Shown here in pieces: positions 45,865-55,600 of a stretch of DNA of 64,000 nucleotides (its first letter is position 1; each line of letters starts with the position of its first letter). Below the pieces are notes generated by a model that did not search any database, was not told where the DNA came from, and was given only the letters and a program-made list of their open reading frames with translations. Where the stretch lies: positions 1 to 64,000 of the forward strand of contig CALIBL010000025.1 in the NCBI GenBank assembly GCA_938045805.1. The letters are read 5' to 3'. The stretch comes from an uncultured Rubripirellula sp. (GTDB lineage: Bacteria; Planctomycetota; Planctomycetia; Pirellulales; Pirellulaceae). Made by a program: the position numbers and the translations under genes.

Positions 45865-45885
45865 ATAAAAGCTATTAGCTTTGGT
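45865..45885 (-). terminator. Possible small terminator at the end of queG
   Basis: AAAGCT and AGCTTT (45868-45873 and 45877-45882) form a six-pair stem over a three-base loop, followed on the minus strand by TATT. It overlaps the queG stop codon. The stem is A-T rich and weak. Confidence 0.3.
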
Positions 45886-47017
45886 TCGCTGAAAATTCCG
45901 AAGGAAACCGATTTAACGCTGCATCAATTTCCTCAACCACAGCCGGTTCTTGTTCAATGGATTTTCTCTCAAGCAAGATCGTGCGCCCCGGTGCAAATTG
46001 CAGGTTTCCAATCGCCCACGCGCAAGAGCCGCGTACGAGGGGTTCGGCATCATGGAGGCCGAGTTTTAGGGAAGTGAGTGCTGATGGATCGCCTTGGTTG
46101 CCCATGACAATCGCCGCGTTGCGCAGCATCCCGCGCCGCCGTGGACGCCACATCGGAGTCTTGCGAAAGGCTTTGCGGTATTGTTCATCATCCATCAGAA
46201 AGAGCCGTGGGAGCTCAAGTGAGAATGTTGGCTCGTCCGCTGTTTTTGCTTGTGAGTTCCGGCGGGAAGGTTTGCGATTCCAAGGACACACCTCCTGGCA
46301 AATATCGCAACCAAAAACCCAATCGCCAATTTTTTCGCGAAGCGGTCGGGGGATGCTACCCCGATGTTCAATCGTCAGGTAACTGATGCATTTTCCAGCA
46401 TCCAAGCGACCCGGCTCAGGGAAGGCATCGGTGGGGCAGGCAGTGATGCAGGCGGTGCAAGTTCCACAGTGGGTGGTGTGGTGTGGTATCGATGTTTCAA
46501 GTTCCAGTGAAGTCAAGACACTTGCGAGGAAGAAGTAGCTGCCCAGAGTTTTATTGATGAGCAGTGTGTTGTTGGCAATCCAGCCGAGCCCAGCGAGTTG
46601 AGCAAATTCCCTTTCCATCAGAGGAGCTGTATCGACCACGCCTCGGTTCTTTGACTCCGGGGCTTGATCAGTGATTTCGCGACAGATTCTTTTTAATTTG
46701 GGGTGTAGGACATCGTGATAGTCGCTGCCGGTGCTGGCGTACCTCGCAACCTTCCCTGTCATGGATTGTTTTTCTCCCGTGCTGCTTGATGCCGGATAGG
46801 GGTAGGCAAGTGTGATGATGGATCGAACTCCATCTAGCACCGCATTGGGATGGCGATAGGCCTCTTTGCGATCAGCAAAGTAATTCATTTCGGCGGCGAA
46901 TCCGTCCTCGATCCATCGCAGTAGTTCTGGGTAACCTTGTGGGCTAATGGCTGGTGCAATACCCAGTAAGGAAAAGCCTTCGACGTCAGCAATGTTTTGA
47001 ATGATCTCTGGATTCAT
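45875..47017 (-). CDS. queG: Epoxyqueuosine reductase
   Basis: The 380-residue enzyme reduces epoxyqueuosine to queuosine in tRNA, the last step of the pathway, using cobalamin and two 4Fe-4S clusters. It shows GIAPAISPQGYPELLRW, KVARYASTGSDYHDVLHPKL (cobalamin-binding region), RGVVDTAPLMEREFAQLAG, LGWIANNTLLI, and cluster motifs HCGTCTACITACP and GCDICQEVCPWN. The C-terminal segment (MLRNAAIVMGNQGDP, VRGSCAWAIGNL) forms HEAT-like helices typical of QueG. It is cytoplasmic. It lies 8 bp downstream of the ExbD-linked helical-repeat gene, although the functions are unrelated. Confidence 0.93.
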   Translation of the reverse strand: MNPEIIQNIADVEGFSLLGIAPAISPQGYPELLRWIEDGFAAEMNYFADRKEAYRHPNAVLDGVRSIITLAYPYPASSSTGEKQSMTGKVARYASTGSDYHDVLHPKLKRICREITDQAPESKNRGVVDTAPLMEREFAQLAGLGWIANNTLLINKTLGSYFFLASVLTSLELETSIPHHTTHCGTCTACITACPTDAFPEPGRLDAGKCISYLTIEHRGSIPRPLREKIGDWVFGCDICQEVCPWNRKPSRRNSQAKTADEPTFSLELPRLFLMDDEQYRKAFRKTPMWRPRRRGMLRNAAIVMGNQGDPSALTSLKLGLHDAEPLVRGSCAWAIGNLQFAPGRTILLERKSIEQEPAVVEEIDAALNRFPSEFSANQS

Positions 47018-47025
47018 GCATTCGT

Positions 47026-49080
47026 TTAGCGACGAAGAGGCTGATTGGGCTGCTGGGCGATTCTCGCTTTGTTAACGCGGATCGTGTGCCGATAGTAGGT
47101 TTCGAGGCAGAGTGTTGCCATTGCTGTGGTATAGATCCGTCCTCCGTAGCCACCCCAGAGCGTGTCAGTTGGCCAGCTCCCGTCTGGTTTTTGCGTGTTG
47201 ATCAATCGACTTTGCAGTGCTTGATTCCAGCGGTTCCAGTTTTGATTCTGTAATTGGTGCAAGGCGATCGTCGCGTAATACCAGTAATAGTAGTTGTCTT
47301 GCCCAGCTCCAGGTAACTGCTGCATCAGGAAGCGTTCCCCTTCTTGGATGGCTTCTTGTGACATTGAGTCGCCAATGAGAAGGCGTGTCGCCATTGCTTC
47401 GGCTGTCATGGTGCGACTAACCGCTTCCCCGGGCCGGTAGCTCGATAGACCTCCGTGGGTTCCACTTTGTACTGATCGTAAAAAGCGTTGCACACCGGTG
47501 GTTGCATTGGTTGAAATTTGAATTCCTGCACGGTTTCCCGCATCGAGTACCATTGCTTGCCATCCCAGTTGACTGAGATCACCTGGATCTCCTTCGCTGT
47601 ATCGCCAACCGCCGCTCTGAGGGTGCTGTAACTGCTGGGTGTGTTGGATCGCGCGCTGGGCGGAAAGAAGGGCTGATGGGTCCGCAGTGATAGCGGCGGC
47701 TTCAGACATCGCTAGTGCGGCAATCCCATGACAGTAGGTTGCCTCGTAGATATTTGCTTTGCCCTTCAGCGAGCCATTCGGCTTCTGCTGGTGGATCAAG
47801 TATGCCAAGCCGCGATAGACTGCATCCGAGTATTCACCGTTTTGATGGGTGTGTCCGGCTCCCATCAGACTCAGTAGTGCGAGGCCAGTGAGGGCGGTTT
47901 CTGCCTGTGAGCCTGCAGAGCCACGGGAGGTTCCAAGCGGTGACCGTTCGAGTCCCGCACTGCTCGTCCTTGGATCCCAGGCTCCATCTTCTCGTTGCTG
48001 CTGCACTAGGTATTCGATGGCTCGTTGAACGGCCGCTTCGGTCTCTTCGTTACCACCGGTGCCATGAAGTGCACGTGTCTTTGCAGCACCTTGCCGGTTT
48101 GCAAAGTCGTTGACATCTTGATTGATCACGGTCGCTTGGTTGCCATCTTCAGTCTGTGATGTAAATGGATTCGCAAGGTTCTCGGGGGTTGTGTTTGTGA
48201 TATCCTGCGATGATTCACTCAGCGATGTGGTAGAGGGAGCGGTAGACGTCTCGTTGGCCACCGACGAATCTGAGTTCTGTTCTGTAGGCTGTTCTGCGAG
48301 TGCGGAGTCCATTTCTGGGGTTTCCGTCTCGGATGCCTCAACAGGAGGATCGTTGGAATTAGGAGTCAATTGGCTGTCGACTACTGAATCCATTGTTTCG
48401 AGGCCGGCAAAAGCGTTCTCTAGCAGGGAATCAAACTCAGATTGTAAATCGGGGAGTGTTTCAGCCTGCGTCTCGGTGAGCGAAGTCGCCGTGTGTTCGA
48501 TCCTTTCGATTGGGAACTCAGCTAACGCCTGAGAAGGGTCCGGTTCAGGAGTCGAATCAACTTCTGCCACTGCGTCGGTCACGTTGTCTTCGGATTGGTT
48601 TTCTTCGATCGGCTCTTGAGTTAAGGGTGTCTCGATCCCTGTTGGATTGATATTGAGTGATGCGGTGGCATTAGGGTCCGGCGTTTGGTTTGGTACTGTC
48701 TGAGTCCCAACAGCATCCTCTGGATTGGCTGAATGGTTCAGTGGGAGAGGGGCAATGCTGGACTGAGCCATTCCGCTGCTCGATTCCGCATCCAGTTCGG
48801 GAACAAATGTGGAGAATTCAACTGCTTGTGATTCACCCTGCGCGAATTCTTCGTGAGACTCCTTTTCTTGCTTCGAGTCCGATTGGTACAGCGATGGTAG
48901 CCAGACAATCAAACCCAGGTGCAAAATGATCGAGGCAAGAAGGTAGATCCAGCCGGTGATTCTTCGCTGTTTTCGGTACTTTGCGATTAGCCAAGCCGAC
49001 GCAACGAGCAGCGATACCGAAGCAATCGCAAAGCTGAGAACGAAGTATCCGTTTGACCAAAGTGATTGGGTAAGGTTCAA
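47026..49080 (-). CDS. Membrane-anchored protein with C-terminal prenyltransferase/squalene-cyclase-like helical toroid
   Basis: The 684-residue protein has two N-terminal membrane helices (YFVLSFAIASVSLLVASAWL and WIYLLASIILHLGLIVWL). A long acidic, Thr/Ser/Pro-rich linker of about 265 residues follows. The C-terminal 340 residues carry repeats of the terpenoid-cyclase alpha/alpha-barrel type: AIEYLVQQQREDGAWD, GLAYLIHQQKPNGSLKGK, AIQHTQQLQHPQSGGWRY, GVQRFLRSVQSGTHGGLS and SRLINTQKPDGSWPTD. No DxDD catalytic motif is apparent, so cyclase activity is doubtful. The start TTG 49080 overlaps the exbD stop (TTGA). In ExbBD operons the third gene is usually TonB or TolA, whose linker this resembles in layout. 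Confidence 0.8.
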   Translation of the reverse strand: MNLTQSLWSNGYFVLSFAIASVSLLVASAWLIAKYRKQRRITGWIYLLASIILHLGLIVWLPSLYQSDSKQEKESHEEFAQGESQAVEFSTFVPELDAESSSGMAQSSIAPLPLNHSANPEDAVGTQTVPNQTPDPNATASLNINPTGIETPLTQEPIEENQSEDNVTDAVAEVDSTPEPDPSQALAEFPIERIEHTATSLTETQAETLPDLQSEFDSLLENAFAGLETMDSVVDSQLTPNSNDPPVEASETETPEMDSALAEQPTEQNSDSSVANETSTAPSTTSLSESSQDITNTTPENLANPFTSQTEDGNQATVINQDVNDFANRQGAAKTRALHGTGGNEETEAAVQRAIEYLVQQQREDGAWDPRTSSAGLERSPLGTSRGSAGSQAETALTGLALLSLMGAGHTHQNGEYSDAVYRGLAYLIHQQKPNGSLKGKANIYEATYCHGIAALAMSEAAAITADPSALLSAQRAIQHTQQLQHPQSGGWRYSEGDPGDLSQLGWQAMVLDAGNRAGIQISTNATTGVQRFLRSVQSGTHGGLSSYRPGEAVSRTMTAEAMATRLLIGDSMSQEAIQEGERFLMQQLPGAGQDNYYYWYYATIALHQLQNQNWNRWNQALQSRLINTQKPDGSWPTDTLWGGYGGRIYTTAMATLCLETYYRHTIRVNKARIAQQPNQPLRR

Positions 49081-49490
49081 CGCTTCATCCTCTGCGTTGA
49101 GATGCCAATCTTTTCGACACCGCTGCTTCGCACCGCATGCAGAACTTCAACCGTTTGTTGCAGTGATCCAGATGCTTCACCTCGAACCGCGACTCGCAAG
49201 CCGGGATAATTCTGATGTTCGAGCTTCAGTCGGTTTGTTAACTCCTGCTGCGTCACCACCTCATCACCGAGGGTGATGGTTCCATCGAGGCTGATGGCAA
49301 CGACTCGCTCATCGGGTATGCGTGTGATCGCTTGCATCTCGCTGAGGTTTGGCACATTGACGTCGATACGGCTTTCGGCCTCGCTGAATTCACTACCCAC
49401 CATGAAAAAAATTACCAGCAAGAAGACGACATCGATCATCGGTGTCAAATTGATTGAGGCGTCTTCTGATGCTTTTCTTCTGGCTGACAT
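49077..49490 (-). CDS. exbD: ExbD/TolR-family proton-channel subunit
   Basis: The 137-residue protein has the family layout: a short cytoplasmic start, one membrane helix (NLTPMIDVVFLLVIFFMVG) with the conserved protonatable Asp20, and a periplasmic domain (VVAISLDGTITLGDEVVTQ, LRVAVRGEASGSLQQTVEVL). With ExbB it uses proton-motive force to drive a periplasmic partner. Its TGA overlaps the TTG start of the helical-repeat gene, so the two are translationally coupled, which suggests that protein is the partner. Confidence 0.92.
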   Translation of the reverse strand: MSARRKASEDASINLTPMIDVVFLLVIFFMVGSEFSEAESRIDVNVPNLSEMQAITRIPDERVVAISLDGTITLGDEVVTQQELTNRLKLEHQNYPGLRVAVRGEASGSLQQTVEVLHAVRSSGVEKIGISTQRMKR

Positions 49491-49603
49491 CGTCGTTTTA
49501 TGGGGTGAGCTAGGTGATGACGGTTGGACGCTTTCGGATGAGTAAAGTTTCCCTCGGACGGTGATAGGATTCTTCGTTCCAAGTTGACCAACACCGAGTG
49601 TCT

Positions 49604-50590
49604 CTACGCGGCTCGACGTTTTCGTTGGTCTTGTCCAGCGTTGTTTTTATCAAGTCCTTCTGCAGAAATGCACGCAATGACTCTCTGGCAAAGACGATCA
49701 ATTTCGTTGAGGTAACGGTCCGATTTACCGCTGAAATACATGAAGGCTAAGTAGGCGGGGATGGCAACCATTAATCCGCCCGCTGTTGTAACGAGGGCGG
49801 TGCTAATTCCGGACGCTAACATCTCAGGTCGACCTAATGATTCTCTGCTACTCATCATTTCAAACGACTCGATCATTCCGAGCACTGTCCCGAGAAGTCC
49901 GATCAATGGAGCGACGTTGCTGATCGCGTGAAACACACGGACGAAACGTTTCAGAGAGTCTGAGACGCGATCACCCGCATCCATCACTGCCTGCTCGATC
50001 TCGAGCATGGGGTGGCCCCATCTTCGAATCGCCGCTTGGAAAACCTCGGCGACCGGGCAGTTGAATTCATCGCAAAGCTGGTTTGCTTCCTCGTAACTGA
50101 GTTGACCATCCTCGACAAACTCGGTGAAACGCCGCACGAAGGGCCTGGGAATGACGCGGGATCGTCTCAGGGAAATTAGTTTTTCGATCGATAATGCCGC
50201 GACAACCAAGGAACACAGTCCGAGTGGGATCATGAGAATCCCACCTTCAGCAATTTTTGACAGGAGAGAGTTTCCGCTTTTTTCGGAGCGGTCCGAATTG
50301 GAATCCACGGAGGTTGTATCTGCACCGCTTGGTAGTCTGGGAATTCCCATCGTGGCGGTTGTCGCATTGTTGGATTCGGCCACGCTTGTGCTGCTGGCAG
50401 CGTTATCGGCTTGCTGTGTAGTGCCCTGTAAGCGGGTTGATTGCCCCATAACGTCCATCATCCAGATCGAACCACTCGCCAAGATGATTAACGGCAGAAT
50501 GCGACTGGTGATTGCAATTCGATGAGACACGTTTCTATTTTGCATGGTATGAAATGATGGCTCTTCAAGATTCACGCGTGGTAGTTCCAT
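49604..50590 (-). CDS. exbB: ExbB/TolQ/MotA-family proton-channel subunit
   Basis: The 328-residue protein has a hydrophobic N-terminal segment (SRILPLIILASGSIWMM), a polar region, then the three-helix MotA/TolQ/ExbB core: ILMIPLGLCSLVVAALSIEK, APLIGLLGTVLGMIESFEMM and STALVTTAGGLMVAIPAYLAF. The N-terminal extension is longer than in TolQ and fits the ExbB-with-periplasmic-domain type common in planctomycetes. ATG 50590 overlaps the TAA of the TPR gene by one base. A 113-bp gap separates it from exbD. Confidence 0.9.
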   Translation of the reverse strand: MELPRVNLEEPSFHTMQNRNVSHRIAITSRILPLIILASGSIWMMDVMGQSTRLQGTTQQADNAASSTSVAESNNATTATMGIPRLPSGADTTSVDSNSDRSEKSGNSLLSKIAEGGILMIPLGLCSLVVAALSIEKLISLRRSRVIPRPFVRRFTEFVEDGQLSYEEANQLCDEFNCPVAEVFQAAIRRWGHPMLEIEQAVMDAGDRVSDSLKRFVRVFHAISNVAPLIGLLGTVLGMIESFEMMSSRESLGRPEMLASGISTALVTTAGGLMVAIPAYLAFMYFSGKSDRYLNEIDRLCQRVIACISAEGLDKNNAGQDQRKRRAA

Positions 50591-52467
50591 TAACGCTTAA
50601 TCGGTGCATTTTCGTTGATGGACTGCGGAGATTGCTGAGGGTTGATCGTAGCGACGCGCTTACTCGCATCCAACGCGTAGGTCGAGTCATTGAATCGGTT
50701 GATAAGATTGCTGTAGCAGATTAACGCCTCGCGTTGGTGCCCCAGTTGTTCGAAGGATTTACCAGCTTGGATGAGTGAGGCAGCTACCCACGGTCCGGTA
50801 GCGTCGATCACTTCCACTTCTCGGTACGCAAGGATCGCGTTGGAGTACTGCTGTTGCAGGTAAAACGTTTCTCCGATGAGCCATTGAGCGCGTCCCCGAA
50901 GATTCGTTTCCATTTGCCTGTTACGGGCAAGTGGTTCGAGGATGCTCCGAGAACCATCAAAGTCGGTCTTGCGAATCGCCAGCTCAGCTTCGAGCAGGCT
51001 AACGAGCGCAACGTTGAAAGTATCCTGTTGAGCGGCTGACTTTGCGGCCTCAATACGTCGCAGTGCAGATTCGGCGTTCGTGCCCGTGCTGGTTTCTGCT
51101 TCGGCGCAACGAAGAAGCGTTGCGAAATCGGATTCGCCTCGAACGTCCACCAAATAGTTCCACCATGCTGCAGCGTCTTTGACACGCCCCTGTTGCACCA
51201 ATGCTTCGGCAAGTAAACGTTCGACAGCACTCGTTCGCGATGGTGAGGGTGCATCGATGGCTTCTGCATCCGAGGCGAGTGCGAGCATGGACCATTTCTC
51301 GTTCAGACCGGCCCAGCGACACGCTGCCTCCCTAGCTTTTCCCGTTACCGCATCCGGCTCGGATGGTAGCAACAGCCCCGCGGCGAACCTTTCAGCAGCA
51401 GCTTGATGATCAAGGTCTGACAGTTCCGCCAGTGCTTCAGCCGTAGCGCTTCCCACCTCGTCCAGTTTTCCCAAATGCTCCGCAACAATCGTCCCGAGGA
51501 TATCTGAGCCTCGGACGGTTGCGGTCAGCAGAGCGATGCGGAGCAGTTTGGGGCTGAGTTGCTCGAGTTTTTCAGACGACGCTTGATCAAGGATCCAATC
51601 TTGAACGGGGATGGGAATTTGTTCAAAGCGGGAGTCCGCAAACTCGTCGACAAGTTGACGAGTAAGTTTCGATTCAGGCCAGTTCTGCAGTAGGTTTGCG
51701 ATGGCGGTTAGAGTGGACTGAGTCTCATTCGCTTTCTGATAACACTGGATCGCAAGCATGGCTGCTTGGTCGGCGTCAGGGTGCTCGGGATGCTCTTGAG
51801 AGAACTCCTTGAGTGTGTTCGCTGCTTTCCCTGGATCGAGGCCGCGAAAAGCGATGGCCCATGCGTAACCTAATTTGGCAGTGGATTGATTCGCGGAATT
51901 CAATCGTTTCGATAAGGAGAACGCTCTCTCTGCGATCTCAAAATCTTTCTTTTCAAGTGATGCACTGCCTATCTGATTGAGGATCTTGGCTGCGTTTTCC
52001 ATACTTGGCTTGTGCTCATTAGCCGATGCGGTCAGTTGCTCGGTGACGTTCTCAAGTAGGTCGCAGGCGGACTCGTTCTGTCCCCTTTCGCTCAGCAGCA
52101 GTGCTGTGGCGATGCGTAGCATGTTCTTTGCGTGCTGCGGCAGGTTTGCGGCCTGAGGACGTTCTGACGCGTCAATGGCGTGATTGTAAAAGGCGATTGC
52201 ATTTTCAATCTCACCGCGACGTTGAAGTTCACGCGCGAGTCGTGCGATCGGTAGCGTGATGTCGTTCGCCAGCTTTTCGTCGGCATAAAGTTTCTCGCCC
52301 AAAGCGACGGCAGTGACGAGGTCGCCATCCTTCAGTGATTGGTCAAGTTCGCGCAGCAGTTGATCCCCAGCATGGACTGGTGATGTGAATAAACCAATCA
52401 TCAGTGCGAACATCCACACGCTCCTCAACGCGTGTGATGGACGTATCGCAGTGAGGCTACTTACCAT
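50590..52467 (-). CDS. Exported TPR-repeat protein heading the ExbB/ExbD operon
   Basis: The 625-residue protein has a signal peptide (VWMFALMIGLFTSPVHAG). The remainder is built of helix-turn-helix repeats with TPR-like spacing, e.g. IENAIAFYNHAIDAS, FEIAERAFSLSKRLN, HPDADQAAMLAIQCYQKA, ESALRRIEAAKSAAQQD and QQYSNAILAYREVEVID. It is soluble and probably periplasmic. Its stop overlaps the exbB start, so it is part of the same unit. In Tol systems a TPR protein (YbgF/CpoB) accompanies TolA; this one may play a similar co-ordinating part, which is inference. Confidence 0.8.
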   Translation of the reverse strand: MVSSLTAIRPSHALRSVWMFALMIGLFTSPVHAGDQLLRELDQSLKDGDLVTAVALGEKLYADEKLANDITLPIARLARELQRRGEIENAIAFYNHAIDASERPQAANLPQHAKNMLRIATALLLSERGQNESACDLLENVTEQLTASANEHKPSMENAAKILNQIGSASLEKKDFEIAERAFSLSKRLNSANQSTAKLGYAWAIAFRGLDPGKAANTLKEFSQEHPEHPDADQAAMLAIQCYQKANETQSTLTAIANLLQNWPESKLTRQLVDEFADSRFEQIPIPVQDWILDQASSEKLEQLSPKLLRIALLTATVRGSDILGTIVAEHLGKLDEVGSATAEALAELSDLDHQAAAERFAAGLLLPSEPDAVTGKAREAACRWAGLNEKWSMLALASDAEAIDAPSPSRTSAVERLLAEALVQQGRVKDAAAWWNYLVDVRGESDFATLLRCAEAETSTGTNAESALRRIEAAKSAAQQDTFNVALVSLLEAELAIRKTDFDGSRSILEPLARNRQMETNLRGRAQWLIGETFYLQQQYSNAILAYREVEVIDATGPWVAASLIQAGKSFEQLGHQREALICYSNLINRFNDSTYALDASKRVATINPQQSPQSINENAPIKR

Positions 52468-52633
52468 CCCTGATTCCGCTTATGTAGTCTCTCCTGAGGC
52501 CATTCCTTGCCTAGGGCCGCCTTGATCCGTCACCTTTGCGGGGTACAGAATCGTTTACTGTCCTCTGCCAATACCGAAACATGTGCCACCAAAGCAATCC
52601 CGACTCTCGAAACTCACCACTTTTCGAGCGAAA

Positions 52634-55600
52634 TCACTCGCGAAAATCGTCTGCTGACGATGCAAGCCAGTCTTGATCAAGTGCTAGCAATAGGTCGGCG
52701 TCCTTGGCCTTGATGGGAGAAGGCGAGAGAGCGAGGGGATTGCTAGCGTTGCTGGCGTGTGGCTTGGGAAGGTGGACTCGGCTTATTCCGATGCTGTTGC
52801 TTTTTTGGCCCGCCATGGTGGTTCTGTTAGCTGTCGTGGTTCGGGCCAGTTGGACCGACCGCTGATGGGATGCAGTTGAAATTGCGACATCAGAATGGAG
52901 CAAGCTGCCCGAGTTGAAGAATTCGGGTGTAAAAGACTCTGTGTTAAAGGAGTCTGGGCGGCCTTGGTGGCGCACTATCCGTCCTCTTGCACTGACGCTG
53001 AGAGTATCTTGAATCCATTCGCCTGAGGAATCACTTAACCGGTTTCTTGCTAGATCATTGATCACACGAAGCGCATCAATTGAGGTGACTCGGTTGTCTG
53101 CGTTTTGATCCAAAAGCAAATTTGGCCATGAGGTCACATCGTCGACCTCGACGACTTGTTGGTCTAAGTCACTGGAGTAACGTCTTGCGGCAAGTTCGTT
53201 GATGATGCGCAGTGCATCACCTGCGGTGACCTGGCCATCATTGTTGATATCGCTGCTGACCAAGTAGTTGTGCCAGAGCCGGTCAGAATGAACCAGTAGT
53301 TCGACCGATGGAGTATTGGTGTTGTAACTTGGAATCAACCACTCCTCGTTGATTAGTTCTGGCGCTGTCAGCCGCCACTGTTCCCGATCAGTCATGATGA
53401 TTGTGTCACCAGATGACAGGTAGATCTTCACACCGGAAGCGACCGTGTTGAGTTTCGATACCGCTTCAGTATTGATTACCAAAGACTGCGGTTCAGGTGA
53501 GCTGAGGCGGTGTGTTTGTACATCACTGACAACAATCGAACTTCCTGCCGTTAGGTCAATTGTCGACAGGGCTCCTTTCCAATGGACGGTGTTGTTGCCC
53601 GAGTGACCATCGATTGCAAGCAAGGGAGCTACCGAGAGCGACTCTGGATCCAAACTGATGGTGAGTTCTTGATGGCTTTCGGTTCCCTTGATATTGAGTA
53701 GACCGATCTGATTTGGTTCCAAAGCAAAGCTGTCCACGGAGCCCTGCTGCACAAGAATTTGTCCCTGCTCAATATCGAGGGACGCATTTGGTGTGATCCA
53801 GTCAACGTTGGCTTCGGATTGAGGTGACGATTGATGCACCGACACGGTGTAATCCTCCACCTCTCCATCATCCGCAGGACCGATGGGACTGAGGTTGCCG
53901 ACGGAGCTGAGTCGAACTCTGGCAAATGTGTTGCCTATCTCTGCACCGGCGGGGACCGAGAAACTAAGAACGTTAAGGCCTGACTGAACGCTCGCGTTTT
54001 GCAGAATCTGTTCACCTGCATCGCCCCAATCTCCATCATGATTGAAGTCAATCCATGCATCGACCCATCCCTGGTCACTACTTTCAACGGCAAGGCTGGA
54101 AGTATTGATGGCACTCGGATTCGTCAAATGAGTGGTTAGGAATTGCACCCCATCCTCATCGGCAGCATCGCCGGTCGCGTCATCCGAGAACAGTCCATCC
54201 AAATCAAAATCAATCTCCGAGCCCAGATACAAGGGCGAGGGTCCATGTCGTGCTCCGTTACTCGCAAGTGTGACCGGATACTGGAGGGCTGCATCGCCAA
54301 AATCGAACGGACCCACGACGTTCAGATTGACTTGCAAACTCGTTTCGTTCCCCGAATCGTCCTTCGCGGTAAAGGTGACGGGCGTCGTGCCTAGGGGAAC
54401 TTGGTCGGGAGCGGCTAGGAAACTCAAGTTTTGATCCACAACATCGGTCGCATAGAGTTGGAGCGTGGGGAGTGAATCTAGGTTTCTCAAATCCGCTCCA
54501 TCGGGGTGATTTGCACTTAGTTCGAAGGAGGCTGGTAGGGTGAGTGAAGGTGGTGTGCTGTCTTGGATGACGACATTGATGGCTTGGGTTGTTTGGTTAC
54601 CGCTGAAGTCGGTGGCCGCAAAGGTGATCGTATGGGATCCCAGCGGTAAGTTGACCGGCGCATCATGGGTGAGCGTTGGGCTTGGATCGACCGTATCGGC
54701 TATCGTCGTTTCGAAAGTGAGTTGAGCAAATGGATAGCCAGTGGGTGAAGTAGCTTCGATGGTTTGAGTGAGCGGCGAAACGTTGAGTGTAGGTGGAGTG
54801 GTGTCAATGATTGACAAGGTAGCTGTGGTTTGTGTTTCGTTGCCTGAGAGATCTACAGCATGTAAGAGGATAGGATGATCACCTAGAGAGTATTCCTCTG
54901 GCAGTGTAAAGCTGAAGGCTGGGTTAGGGTCAAGCTGATCAGTGACGGTTACCGTCGAGATAAATTGTTCCAGCGGATCAGCTGGGCCTGTGTAACCACT
55001 CGGTGAGTCTGCCTCGAGGGTAAGGCCTGACGGTGCGTTAATGATGGGGGGGATGTTTTCAAGGACGCTGAATCCAAGGTCGGTCAGAATTGCTTTCTCA
55101 AGGAGGGTCAGTTCCTGTGGAACGTCACGGTCTACCAACGTATGTGACATCAGGTGCGTGATGGGCGCAAAGATAAAGTCTTGGTCTGGGTATCCTTCGC
55201 TATCAAGGTGGGCAACGCTTGATTCAAGACGGAAAGTTTCTGGTGAGTAGAGCGGCACACGTCCGCCATAGACCGATTTTGCTACGGGGCCATCAAAAAA
55301 AAGTCCTGCATTGGGGCCTTGTCCACCGGTGCTATGCGTCGCCCATGCGGGAATGTTCATCTGATAGGCATTGAGTGAATTGGGATCAGACTCGATTAAG
55401 CGGTTCCCGTTCACATCCGACACGAATTGGTCAAACATGGACCAAGCACCAGGCGTGAAAATCCCGTCTCCGCTATCGTCACTCCCATTGGCGTTGGTCG
55501 CACTGGTGAAACCTAGCGTGTGAACCAGTTCGTGAATGACCACGGCCTGAAAATCAAGTTCGTCATCAGCGATGCCGTTGACCGGATCGGTCTGATAGCT

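Noticed and set aside
47026-49080. Functional squalene-hopene cyclase
   Set aside because: Only the helical repeats match; the DxDD catalytic motif and usual length are missing, and it has a membrane anchor and long linker.
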